In this document: piece by piece, positions 52,591 through 64,000 of the stretch
How the letters are laid out: every line of letters begins with the position of its first letter
Position numbering within the stretch: position 1 is the first letter of the stretch
Source: Eucalyptus grandis
Lineage: Eukaryota; Streptophyta; Magnoliopsida; Myrtales; Myrtaceae
DNA length: 64,000 bases
Reading direction: 5' to 3'
Assembly (NCBI RefSeq): GCF_016545825.1
Contig: NC_052618.1
Coordinates: forward strand, 59,760,561 to 59,824,560
Notes under the pieces: model-generated
Database searches by the model: none
The model's input: the letters and a program-made list of their open reading frames with translations, nothing else
What the model was told of the DNA's origin: nothing
Translations under genes and position numbers: made by a program

Positions 52591-54546
52591 TTTGAATTGT
52601 GGAAGAGGTCAGAGAATGAATTCTTTGTGATGGTGTGAACATCTCATCTTGCAATTTGGCGAGATACAGCGCCAAAGATGTTCTTTGTTGTGTAGAGCAC
52701 CAAGATGAAGTGTGGTCCGGTTAGTAGAGAAAGGCCATCCTGAGCTCAAGGATTTGATTTATCTGCGGAGCATTGTTTGCTTGTAGTCTGGTTCTTTCCT
52801 CAGGAGCTAATAGCCTTCTGGAAAGGTCTTTCCATTTTTTTTCTTATTCCCATTTGACAATTTTAGATTAGCTTTCAGCTTCTTCTAGGTTTTGATTTGA
52901 ATTTTGTAGTTAGGTATCTGTCCTCTGTAACCAAGTAGGCGCTTAGGCAAGGAAAGTCTTGGTAATTTTTCCTCCTTCTTTCTTTCTTTCTTTCTTTCTT
53001 TTTTTTTGGTATTAGAGTACAACGTGTTGTTAGCATTCTCTATGGCAGATTGAGGAGGCTTGATTTGTTAGTTTCGAAAGTAGATAAGTGTCGGGGCAGG
53101 AGTCACTATCGTGCCGGTTAGCATGTAATTTCCCATTCTTTGAACTCTCGTGCCTTCAGATTACTGTAATGATCGACCCTTTGGATGTAGACTTTATCCC
53201 TTCTCTCTACCGGTACCATGATCGATGATGAATTTGCCGTCTATAGAACTCGTCATTTCACTTGATTGTTTTCACATAGGAAAAGATGGTGTTATGTTCT
53301 GTTGTCTGTTCGCATCATTGATGCGTTGTGGAATTCGAGATCTCTTTCATGGGGCATCAAACTCTTAGAAATAGCGAAATTGGATTTCGTTAAAGAGCGT
53401 CTTTTAATCCCACTTGTTAAGGAGGCAATTAAGAAAGTTTTGCAGTTTTCAATACATTGATTTTCTTGTATATTTGAAACTCAAAACCTTCTTATTAAGT
53501 ATAATTAACCTCTGTGTCTTAAAGAGTATTGATATTTGAATTGTTCGGTAAATTTTTTCTATCAAATTTGCTTTTTCAGAAAAAAAAATTACTCTTTTTG
53601 TTGAGCAGAAAAAGAGACAAAAATAGATTGTAATTAAAGAAGAGAGTTTTGTTTTGTTTTGTTAGGAGATGCAACAACGCAACGAAGAGATATTACAAAA
53701 ATTTCTCTCCTTAGTCCGGTCTTGGTCCAGCTTTTGAAAACATTACGAGTACATGAGCTAATTTGCGAGCACTTTGTTTGGCAAATACTCTTTGGCATAA
53801 TGTGTAAACGTGGTTTAAGAATTTTTAATTTGTTCAATTGGGTTTTTGAATTTTAGTTTAATGCACAATGTGATCTTTGAACTTTTGATACATGTTCAAT
53901 CTAATTCTCAAATCATATATAAATGTTTAATATTACCCTTGATTTTGAATTAACGGAACAATAACATTGAATATTTTCATAGAATTCAATGACTAATTTA
54001 AATATATATCGAAAGTTTACGGATCACATTTTACAAATTAAAAATTCAGGGACGACAACAGACACAATGTTAAAGTTTAGGGGCCAGATTATTGAAAATA
54101 TATAGGTTGTAGGAGGCATTATATTAGAGGGCGGAAAGGTCTAAAAACCCAAAGTTAATGGGGGGTTTCGTATGGTTTCCCGTATGCAACCGGTCCGGAC
54201 CGAAAGTCGTCTGTTTCCATTTTCTTAAAATTCCTTCGGTTCCGCTCAATTTCGTCAAACCAAACATATAAAAACGAAAACGGGAAAAGAGATAATTGTT
54301 TTTGTTCTCCTCAATTTGCCATTTGCTTTGCAGTTTGCAGAGAGATTCAAAACTTGTCAGCCCGCTCGCCCGAATATCTGGAAACAGAGGAGGGGAGGAC
54401 AGTGAAGTTGGTAACTCCAAAGGGTTGCAGAGAGAGAGAGAGAGTTCTGCAGAGTTTTGCTAAAACCCTTGTTGTTGGAGAGTTGTTCGGGTCCTGAAGG
54501 GCAGGGCGCTAGGGTTTTCTTTTTCGTTTGATTTTGGGGGCGATTC
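52591..54546. other. Spacer between the PHD gene and ARP7
   Basis: This contains the PHD gene 3' UTR and a (TTTC)n run at 52976-53000. An AT-rich repeat at 53860-54110 has the worn ACTTTTGATACATGTTCAATCTAATT and TTTAGGGGCCAG phrases seen in degraded plant transposons. ARP7 upstream sequence follows. ORFs at 54124-54845 (minus) are antisense shadows. Confidence 0.55.
52976..53000. repeat. (TTTC)n microsatellite
   Basis: A short tetranucleotide run followed by poly-T, downstream of the PHD gene. Confidence 0.85.
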
Positions 54547-57500
54547 ATGGAAGCCGTCGTCGTCGATGCTGGCTCCAAGCTCCTCAAAGCGGGACCTGCG
54601 GTTCCTGACCAGGCTCCTTCCATGGTAGTACTAAAGCTCTCCCCTTTTTCTCTTTCGCCCTTTTCGCCATTTGTTCTGCTTTTATCCTTCGGCCGTTGCT
54701 CAGAAACTGCTACTCGTTTGAAGGGCTTGGAAAGTGTGTGAAGATGAATTCTTTTAGTTGCTCCCTTCTTGTGTTTATTGTTCTCTGTGTGACCAAAGCG
54801 AGCTCGACTTATATCGAGCGGGGTGCATTTTCTCGCCTTTTGCAAGCGAGGGGTTAGTTATCTTCTATGAAAATTGTTATCCGGACTGTAAATTCTCAAC
54901 CTTTAGGGCTGTGTTGATCTCGATAAGTGTTTCCCCTTTTAAACTCAACTATGTCTGTCTGTCCGTCTGCCAAGAGATTTCTTGGGAAGGGAAATCTAAG
55001 GGTGCTCTGAATGATATATCATTTGGCTTGTTTCCGGCATAGGTTGTTATACTGTTCGTAGCGATTCATATAATGCTGGAGGTTGTAATATTTGGACGAG
55101 TCTTTATGTTATGCGGTCTAGGCACAGTGTGAGTATCAAGTGATGACATTTGTTCAGCCAATTTATGAGGAAGCACTCATCGTACTCCTTTCCAGATGGT
55201 ACTTTTTCCTTCTAGTATTTTTCAGTGTGCTCATTGCTTGCTCAAAGAACAGATGGCATGAGTTTTGATGATTATTCAGCAGTGTTTGCTACCATTCTGG
55301 GATAAGCAACTCTTTAGGGCCCTTTTTGGTCACTTGGAATCAGGCTATGGGAATGGGAATGGAGGACTTGAAATGGGAATGTAGGACTCGGAATGGGTAA
55401 TTCGATCCTGTTCCCTCTGTTTGGTAGACTATAATTAGATATCAGAGTAAAACTCAACTTTTTTGACATCTGGTCATGTTTCATATACAATTCAAGTTGA
55501 AAATTATGTGAAGTAGATTTGTGTTAGCGTATTTTTAAATATCATCACTAACGTAAGACTTTCTTTCTTTTTTCTTTATTAGATAATCATGTCATTTCTA
55601 TGTATGACCTATACAATTTGTAAGAAAATTATGAGATAAAGTAACAAAACAAAAATATTAACAACAATCCCAATCAGAGTTATATGATATATAAAAGACC
55701 ACGCGGACTAACAGAAACACGATCTAATAGAAAGACGTAAGAATAAGACATCATGATAGTTGATGATTAGTGATTATGGGTGTGAAGAACTTAAGTAAAT
55801 ATTACAGAAGATGGGAATTGCAGTGAAAAGTTTACTTTTTTGCTGCAAAAGAACGTAAAAAAAATGTAAAGAGAAAAGTGGCAAAGATAGTAGAAAATGA
55901 AGTCAAGTCATCCCAGTGGAATAGTGGAATACTTCATGTGATTTTCTTCAAAAGCCTGATGCAAATGTCAGGTGACTTTTGGCTAAGAAAGAAAGGAGAT
56001 AAAAGAGCCAAATGAGACCTTACATGGAGAACAATTTTTTTGACGTGCTCACTTTGTGCGTCAGTAAAATTTCTAAAAATGATGGCGCTTCATTCCCATA
56101 TTTATTCCCTTGTAACACGCATTGCCAAATAACGGGATCAATGGTAATTAATGCCTCATTCTCATTCCATTCCTAAGACTCCCACTTACCAAGGCCCAGG
56201 TTTTACTCCACATTGCTCTGTATGTGTGCTTCTGATGTTGTTATGACATATATGATAATTTCACTCGTAAGATTTTGAGGGTGAGAATTCATATGATGGG
56301 GACTTGGCAGTACATTGTGATCTAAAGGCAGTGAATTTAGGTTCACAAAAATAATCCCAGCTACTCGACAATAAACGATTATTCACATTCCCTCGATCAT
56401 GGGGCCTTGTTCACTTGGATGGTTTTCGAACTTTCATTTTTATCCCTGATTGTTTATCCAATTGTTTATGGTCAAATATTGCCAAATTTCTTCCTCTCTT
56501 TTTAGACAATTTTCTGTTCCCTTTAGATTCATTGAAGGGAATGGTTTTCCTTATCGTCTAACTGTGATCATTCTGTAGCTATTGGATATTTCTAGGTGAC
56601 CTGTCTTCTCTTCTTTGTTCTCTCATTTTTCCCCTCATGTAATCAAGTTGACTCTCATTTAGAGTGATTGTATTTCCCCCCCTTTTTCCACTTATGGCTA
56701 GATCATCCCTACGCAAATGAAGCGTGTGCCTGAAGATGGATCATTGTCTGAAAATTCATCGTGTGAGGATATCGTTGTTGATCCGGTAGCGCATGGATAT
56801 ATTAGAGATTGGGATGCAATGGAAGATTTGCTCCACCATGTTCTATACACTGGCCTGGGATGGGAAATAGGCAATGAAGGACAAATACTATTCACAGATC
56901 CGCTTTGCACCCCCAAGGTTCGCTAATTCTTTGGCTATCCTATTCTTTTTAGCTTTAATAGTTTCTCTTCAATTAAGAACCTTCAATGTTAACAATTGAG
57001 CATGTTCATGAGGTTTCTAATAGTTGACTGTCATTATAAGATATCTGTTCTTAGTTTTCTTCATGGCGTTGTGCTTGTTGGAATATTCATGGCATAGTGA
57101 TGGCTTGTGGCACTATTGCCTATGTGAAATCGGTATATGTGCTATCCATTTCGTCAGATTTTTTGTTGATTTTCTAGATGCTAGAACTTGTTGCGTCCGC
57201 CTAAGGGTAATTTATCTCAGTTTAGTCTTATATGTGTGTTGAGATCTGCGTGGACACTTTTGCTTCCTTTAGTAACGAGTGTTTTGGTTTTTCTTTAGGC
57301 TGTGAGGGAGCAGTTGGTGCAACTGATGTTTGAAACATTTAACATCTCTGGCTTTTACGCATCAGAGCAAGCAGTGTTATCTCTGTATGCTGTAGGACGC
57401 ATTTCTGGATGCACTGTTGATATTGGTCATGGGAAGATAGGTATGATTTAATTATGTAGGGAAAATGCCATATTATGGGGATTTTACCATTTCCTCTTGT

Positions 57501-60500
57501 GCTTCATCTGTTTCATCCTTGTGCATGACGTCATGTGTCACCTATTGCTTGCATATGAAGCTAACTGCGACCAAATCGCTCTCTGGTTGGGATGCCATCT
57601 TGTTGCAACCCATTTATTGGGTATCCTTGAGCTGAAAAAACTGAAATTGCTTGGGGTGGGAAAGTTTAAGAGTTTCCCCTTCCTCTCTTTTTGCCTGACT
57701 GCTTTTAAGTTGGAATCCTATCACGTCTCCATTTCTTTTCTTTTTTTTTATTGTTTTCATGGATTTTGAAACTCAGTTTAGCACGTTTGTCAATAAAACA
57801 GGAGTTATATGATTCTATCTATGAGATGATTAGGGCTCAGGAAGGGGGAACTTACTTTTAGATCTTTCTCTGGTGTTGCTCGATTTCAGCTTTCCCACTT
57901 TAATGAACATATATATGTTCCTCAATTGTCATTGACACATATCTTTTGCAGCTTATGTTTTGCACATTATACTAAGTGCTCCCGGTGATATATGAAATGA
58001 TTAATTGTGAATCTAATGTTCTGAGTCACGGGATCCTTCTGTCTCACCAGATATTGCTCCAGTCATTGAAGGTGCAGTTCAGCATATCGCGTCTAGAAGA
58101 TTAGAAATTGGGGGAGTTGATTTAACGAAGCTACTTGCTCAGGAACTTAGTAAATCTAATCCAGGAGTCAACCTCAACCTATCAGATGTGGAGAAGTTAA
58201 AAGAAAAGTTCTCATGTTGTGCTGAAGATGAAGTTGCTTATGCCAAAATTTTCAAGTTGCATGATGTCGAGGAAAAACACACGCTTCCTGATGGTCAGGT
58301 TAGTATATAGCTTGGAAGTTCTTGAAAGTCCTGAGCTTGATCTGATTTTGTTGAAGTCTCCCCTCACTTCTTACATCCTCAAGAACAAAATGGCTATTGT
58401 CTAGCATAGGCACACGCCGAGTAGCTTTTTCTAAGTTTCAGTTCATCATATAGTAATCTCAAACTTGATGGTAAGATTTGGCTTTCCAAGGATTGGCTTG
58501 GTCAAGTTCTTGGTGCGGATATATCTTTCACTAAGAAGTATATTGGAGGCCATGCACCTGCACTGTAGATAGCCCTTGCTTGATGCACATGGACAAGGTG
58601 GTCTCATTGTATCTGTTGGGATTTTTAAAAAATAAAGAATTGCTGGCCTTTTGAGATTGCTTCTGCTTTAAAGTCTGCTACATGAGAGATTATGCCCACA
58701 TTGCAGATGCAGCTTAATGGGGTGATGAAATCTGGTGATTGATTAATAAAGTGCTGGCTGAAGGCATTAATGGGATTGAGTTTGTCGGAATGCAGTAGAT
58801 GGTGCCCTTTTCATCATTACTGGTGGAATTTAGTATATTTCTTGTTGGGGTCAAGATAAGACATATGACTTCGGTGAAACATGAATTAAGGATTCACTAT
58901 GTGCGCAAATAACACAAGAGTTGAGGTAGCTATTTTTCTGCTTGGTAACCATTTTGCATAAGTTTCATTGAGGTCAATTTGCACTGTTTAAAGTATGTAG
59001 GGACTCTATGCATTTATAACAGAAGATAGCATTGATCCGAGATTGTGGAACAAGGCTTTTCAAGCGTTAAGTAGATTACAATTCCAAATACGAAGATAAA
59101 GAAGTGCCACTTTATTGCACAGCGCTAGAGGCAAGGGTCGCGCAAAATAAAAGGCCCATTGTCCAAGATTCCCCACTGCTGCCCCCCGTGAGAGTCCAGG
59201 CTGTGTCTCAGTCCCATTGTGGCTGATCATCTGAAAAGGCCAGCTAAGCATCATTGGCTTGGTCAGCCTTTGCCTGATCAACTACCTAATACTACGCAGG
59301 CTCATCAAACAGCGCTTTTTAGCTTTCTCTCGGATTTGGTCCGAACTGTTTGGCAGATTCCCATGCCTTATCCTATCAGGGGGAATGAAACAATTTTTAG
59401 ACAATGAACACTTGAGCTTTAGTACTTTTACTTTTGCACATGCCATTTACCTGCTCATTGATGCAATTTTTTCGTAATATTGTGGTTTGTGATGATTTTG
59501 GTATTGAATTGTACTATTTTCTTTTAGTGACTCCTTGCTTTTTACTGTTGCTCTAGGCAGAAAACCGTTTAAAACTTTTTGGCTAGTCCAGGACAAGATA
59601 TCATTCGTTTTATTTTACAGCCTGGTAGTTTGAGCGGAGCCACTGGTTCAATTTTAATTCTTTTGATATTCTTGTCGATGATGATTGTGTTTATGTCCTT
59701 GGTCAATGTGTCCTGCCAACATATGAGTAGAAAGAAATTTCAACTGTATATTTTCAATGTGAGATGTACAGATAAAACTTTTACTTGTTCAGGTCATTAA
59801 AATTGGAAGAGAAAAGTACACTGTGGGAGAGGCTCTTTTTCAGCCGTCAATACTTGGTTTGGAGGCACATGGCATTGTCGAACAGCTCGTACGAAGTGTT
59901 ACACCTGTATCATCTGAGAATCACAAACAGCTTTTGGAAAATACTGTACTTTGTGGTGGCACTGCTTCTATGACTGGTACAGTGTCGATGCGGGCTTGAA
60001 TTAAGTTACCTAATCTTTACTATTGATAAAGTTTCTTACAGTTATGGAGCTATGCTTTTAAGATATCTAGTAGATGGACCTTTTCTTATGTATTGGTTCA
60101 TCATATTCTGTGCTGGCATGTATAAGGATGGAACAGGGTGGCCTACTAACTAGGAAAGAAATTTATCTTGGTCTTGTTTAATTCAGATAACATGTAATGT
60201 TCTTGTGTGAAGCCATGCCTGTCCCTGGCTATGCCTGACCAGTCTGGAACTCTTAAACAAGAGTTATTTTAGCTAACTTCTTTTCACAGAATAGTTTTTT
60301 TTTTTTTTTTTTTTTTTTTTGGCTATAGTGCAAATTATGAATTACAACCTTTAAATTTCCCTGTGCCTCTCTTCTGCTGTTGTGTCAGTGCATGGATGCA
60401 TGAAGCGCCGACATATGCTTAAATCTTTTTAACGATTAATATGGTGCAATTATGCTGTGCTCTGTTCTGGGTTAGAAAGGAATTTATGTTATGCTTTCTT

Positions 60501-61248
60501 GTTTTATAATCGATCAAGTCTTATAGGCTGATCTTGAGAAACCATGCTGGTTTGGTTTTAAGCCTATTTTTGTCCTCTTCCTGCCCCTTTATGGTTGCTT
60601 TGCTTTTCCCTTTTTAGCAATGGTGGGGCTTGATTGAATGGTTGGAATAAAAGAACAATCAACAACAGATGATGCCTGTTGAAATACACAGTTGAGGGAG
60701 ATCGGACGGTCTGGAGTTGTAACTGTTGTCATTATGCTATCTATTGCAGGTTTCGAGGATAGGTTTCAGAGAGAAGCTGGACTATGCTCATCAGCTATTC
60801 GTCCCACATTAATAAAGGTATCATATCTCACTAACAGTGTCACAAATGGAAGTTTTATTGTCTTAACACACCCTGCCAGTGGTATTTCTACTTGTAATTG
60901 AATGCTGTCAACCTTTTGGTCTGTGTCTTAAGCACATGCACTTTTTCATTAGTACTGCTTATGTTGTGCTTGTTGTGCCTTGCACGCTGCTGTCTTTCCC
61001 CATTTCTTGTTAGAATATGTTGTGAGCTTTTTGTTTGCATTTGTTGCATTCTTTGCGAGGCACCTAAATGTTGTTGACTCTTTCATTGATTGCAGCCTCC
61101 GGAATACATGCCGGAGAATTTGACATTCTACTCAGCTTGGGTGGGTGGGGCCATACTTGCCAAAGTTGTTTTCCCTCAGAATCAGCATGTTACCAAGGCA
61201 GACTATGATGAAACCGGACCTTCTATTGTTCATAGGAAATGCTTCTAA
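54547..61248 (+). CDS. ARP7: Actin-related protein 7
   Basis: ARP7 is a nuclear actin-related protein and a subunit of plant SWI/SNF chromatin remodelling complexes, needed for embryo and flower development. Exons: 54547-54624, 56702-56917, 57299-57440, 58051-58298, 59793-59976, 60750-60817, 61096-61248, giving 362 residues against about 363 in Arabidopsis. It opens [17 protein letters not shown] (actin fold phosphate-1 strand) and carries [25 protein letters not shown], the phosphate-2 region [30 protein letters not shown], and ends [13 protein letters not shown] like animal and plant actins. Introns are unusually large: intron 1 is 2.1 kb with a MITE-like element, intron 4 is 1.5 kb with a mitochondrial rRNA fragment. 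Reading frame and splice sites are intact. Confidence 0.95.
55317..56197. mobile_element. MITE-like element in ARP7 intron 1
   Basis: The left end is GGGCCCTTTTTGGTCACTTG and the right end, read in reverse, is GGGCCTTGGTAAGTGGGAGT. Both continue into GGAATGG-rich sequence, giving an imperfect terminal inverted repeat of about 35 bp. The ~880 bp interior is AT-rich with no transposase. Ends of this kind are common in Harbinger/hAT-derived MITEs. I could not fix a target-site duplication. Confidence 0.55.
59115..59375 (-). pseudogene. rrn18: Nuclear copy of part of mitochondrial small-subunit rRNA (NUMT)
   Basis: The plus strand matches the antisense of plant mitochondrial 18S rRNA: CCCACTGCTGCC, TGTGTCTCAGTCCCATTGTG, GGCTGATCATCTGAAAA, CATTGGCTTGGTCAGCC and GCAGGCTCATCAAACAGCG. 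The CTGCTGCC and GTCTCAGTCCCA words are the universal small-subunit 340 region. The first part (59117-59143, GCGCTAGAGGCAAGGGTCGCGC) resembles a site several hundred bases away in the rRNA, near position 1100, so the insert looks rearranged or internally deleted. It is in ARP7 intron 4, antisense to the gene, and has point changes. Confidence 0.85.
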
Positions 61249-62358
61249 TTCTTACCAGTCCCATCTTCCTGTGTTGTTTACTGTAACATTGATCCTCAAT
61301 TGTGTTTATTTAGATGGTTGTTTCCTAGAGAAATGCAAGTACAGATGTCTCCCCTCCCCAAGTTTCCATGTAGTTGACCCAAGAGGATCCTGGAAACTCG
61401 TGGGGTTTTAAGTTACTGTTGGAGAATGGATGCCATCTATTCGAAGTAGAAGCTTTTTTTTTTCTTTTTCCTTTTTATTGCCTTACTGATGGTCAATTTT
61501 CTCTTTAACTAACATGAGCTTGGATTATCCGCTGAATGATGCAACCACGATCCATTTTTCACTCATCTTTCTGATGGCATTCATTTTTGTACTTCAATAA
61601 CCTCACCTCAACCATGTTCAATTATAGTACTATTTGTACTTCTATGCCCTATTGCGTGTAGTGCCCGTGGGTTAACAGTGTTATTCTCGTTATGGTGTGA
61701 CAGGAGTACTGTGTATTGTGTGACATGTATTCAGTGATATGAACGGGGTCATACAAAGAAACAAACATTCTTGGAGGCAACAATAAGGGCTCATTCTTTC
61801 TGTTCTCTTGCCTACTCGAAAGTTCCTTAGAGGAGGCTAAGTTAGTTTTTGACGTCTTAATTGCCATCAATGAGGCATTTGGGTGAGCTTGAGTAATCAG
61901 ATGACATCGGGGTCACTCGGGTGCCAATCGTTTCATGCCTTTGGGATTTGCTGAGAATTCTTGTGAATGAATAATGACGTGACACCACAGAGACGAGTAG
62001 GAAAACACCGCCAATTGTAATTCGAAACTGGAGCTGAAGAGGCACTAAATAACAAAAGTTTCAATTATGCAAAGTGGGACCAAAGTCTCGCAGAAGTTCG
62101 GTGAATGATCGAATCCAAGAATCCAAAGGCTCCTATCCACACATCAAAATCTGATAAACAATTGTCCCATACCATAAGAATTAAAAAGAAGTGGACAAAA
62201 AGCTTCAGCAACCTTCCATGCCTCGAGAGAAAAAGGAAATAAAATCCTTTGGGAAACGCTCTCCACGTTGCTCTTTCTCTGCACTTTCCCCACCCATCCG
62301 TGCCCTCATATCACGTTTCTTGCTTTTTGGACATGGTCGAGGCCACATAATAATTCTT

Positions 62359-62397
<39 letters not shown>

Positions 62398-62620
62398 AGG
62401 GTTTCTGAGAAGTTCTTCAACTTTCATTAGATGGTAGAAGATAGAGCATCAACCGGAAAGTCATGAATATACAATTGAGTGATTAGGATTTGCGATCTTG
62501 GTGATTGCCCACTTGAGGCAGAGTTATTTTTTTGGCTGTCTTTTTCTTTTTGACTAAAATGGAACTAACACCAGCACATATATCTATATATATACACGGA
62601 TCACTGATGATTAATAAGAT
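61249..62620. other. Convergent spacer between ARP7 and LOG
   Basis: The 3' flanks of two convergent genes, with a (GA)n run at 62362-62391. ORFs at 61649-62045 and 62191-62430 show no recognisable protein; the last two span the GA repeat. Confidence 0.6.
62362..62391. repeat. (GA)15 microsatellite
   Basis: A simple GA repeat in the ARP7-LOG spacer. Confidence 0.9.
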
Positions 62621-64000
62621 CTAGGATCTTGGGGTTTCCCCACTTTGAGTAGACTCTAATGATTGGTCCACTTCCCAGCTTTGTCTGGGTGCAACTCTGT
62701 CATGGACTGGCTCATATTCCTGCAACCAATTCAACCAAGAAACATAAGAACAAAAATTTATTCCCCTTCTTTTTGCCTGCAGCTTCTTTTACTGTCATCC
62801 CTCTTCAATAATTCAGCATCCAACCCTAGCTTGCTCTGTGGACACTAATTTTGAGCCCAACCATGAAAATGAATATACACACATAAAAGGAAAGAAAATA
62901 AAAAAGCGTTCTTGTCTACCTCCATTTTCTTGAGGAGTTCCCCCGCAGTACTGGCTGAAACTAGTATTTGCCTAGCAGAGTCCTCTATGAAGCCTTCTTC
63001 AACTCCTTTATCAAATAAGGCAAGCAAGCTGTCATAATACCCATCCACATTGAGTAACCCCACCTGTTTATAACACGGTTCAGAAAAAGAATTCATATTA
63101 ACATTTCTCTTATACGCTAAAAACCTGCTTGCAGGTTATGACTTTCAAACTTACTGGTTTTTCATGTATTCCTAGCTGAGACCAAGTAATCATCTCTAGC
63201 AGTTCCTCCATGGTTCCATAACCACCTAAATATATAGAATCATGACATCAATCCTTATTGCTCTGTGTCGATTAGCTAGCTACGAAAAAATATACCTGGA
63301 GAAAACTAGAAGCTACTTGGTTCTTGCAGTTGGTAACACACAATAAGGGTTTCTTTCAAATGAAAAAAGAAGAAGAAAAAAGAATGCTAATTTACCAGGT
63401 AGTGCTATAAAAGCATCAGCATGCTTTGCCATTTCTGACTTCCTTTGGTGCATGTCTGCTACTGTTTTCACTTCTCCATGTGTTTGTCCTGATATCTGCA
63501 ATGGATGGGTTCATTTGACCATTCAATATTCATTTCCTAAAGAGAGCTTGACCAAATAAGACTGACTGAACTGATACTGTGACATACCTCATGAGGAAGA
63601 AGCGCTCTTGGGATAACCCTAAAGAAAATAGAGAATAGAACAGTGTAAAAGAAAACAAAAGAGTCAAACTTTAAACCAGAACAACTTAAGTATCAAATGG
63701 AAAGCAGGATAAGGATGTCTATATTACCCAAGAACGTGGCGGCCTCCATTATGCACAGTTTGGGATATTAGACCCATTAAACCAACACTCCCTCCACCAT
63801 ACACCAAGTCAATCTTGTTCTCAACCTGAGAAAAGAGTACATATACTTTGAGAACATTGAGATTAGCATGGTTTAGAATAATGGAGATTGTGTGCGAGAG
63901 AGAAGAATGATAAATACCAGAAGTTGACCAAGCTGAAGAGCTGCCTCACTGAAAGTGGACTTGTGTCCAGCTCTGCTACCACAGAACACGCATACCCTTT
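62621..64000 (-). CDS. LOG: LOG family cytokinin riboside 5'-monophosphate phosphoribohydrolase, 5' end missing
   Basis: LOG enzymes release active free-base cytokinin from its nucleoside monophosphate in one step, in cytosol and nucleus. Exons (minus): 63918-64000 (cut by the window end), 63728-63825, 63588-63618, 63396-63495, 63155-63225, 62920-63063, 62621-62719. They join in frame to 207 visible residues, lacking perhaps ten or so at the N-terminus. Landmarks are [22 protein letters not shown] (Rossmann fold), the diagnostic [16 protein letters not shown] split across two exons, QLGIHEKP and [25 protein letters not shown]. The family's catalytic Arg/Glu positions sit around ADMHQRK and PGGYGTMEE. 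The C-terminus ends [19 protein letters not shown] cannot assign the LOG number. Confidence 0.93.

Overview
This window is a gene-rich stretch of a flowering-plant nuclear genome. Multi-exon genes with GT-AG introns, a plant-only gene set (carotenoid cleavage dioxygenase, sterol methyltransferase, CHX exchanger, DUF642 cell-wall protein, LOG cytokinin enzyme) and a copia-type LTR retrotransposon point to a eudicot, probably a woody rosid. I cannot name the species from sequence alone. I rebuilt every gene by hand from splice sites and reading-frame continuity. All complete models give an uninterrupted ORF of about the family's usual length.

Layout, left to right: (1) 1-2710, a non-autonomous copia-like LTR retrotransposon cut by the window edge. 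It lies antisense in an intron of a CCD1-like gene whose first eight exons follow (2850-5380, minus). (2) 7.7-18.9 kb, two head-to-tail copies of a SMT1-like sterol C24-methyltransferase gene, both minus. The right copy looks canonical. The left copy is more diverged and has lost its ancestral stop codon. (3) 18.8-22.1 kb, a spacer holding a long inverted-repeat element, then a cytochrome b5-domain gene of the RLF type (plus) with a GC-AG intron and a candidate U12-type intron. (4) A convergent DUF642 gene (25705-27572, minus). (5) A 3.5 kb spacer with a TRIM-like relic. (6) A TWD1/FKBP42 gene (31130-34717, minus) divergent from a CHX28-like exchanger (35950-39982, plus). (7) RPB11 (41074-43057, minus) and a large PHD-finger/Tudor-like gene (46941-52590, plus). 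(8) ARP7 (54547-61248, plus), whose introns carry a MITE-like element and a mitochondrial small-subunit rRNA fragment. (9) A LOG-type cytokinin-activating gene (62621 to the window end, minus), 5' end missing.

The genes are not one pathway. They are ordinary housekeeping and developmental genes: sterol and apocarotenoid metabolism, hormone activation and auxin transport, Pol II and chromatin functions. CHX28, RPB11 and the PHD gene appear in the same order as their Arabidopsis counterparts, from memory of locus numbers, so this is an old syntenic block. I see no CRISPR array, operon, complete tRNA or novel multi-gene system. The best leads are the RLF intron types, the tandem SMT1 pair with its altered C-terminus, the retrotransposon inside CCD1, and the rearranged mitochondrial rRNA insert in ARP7.
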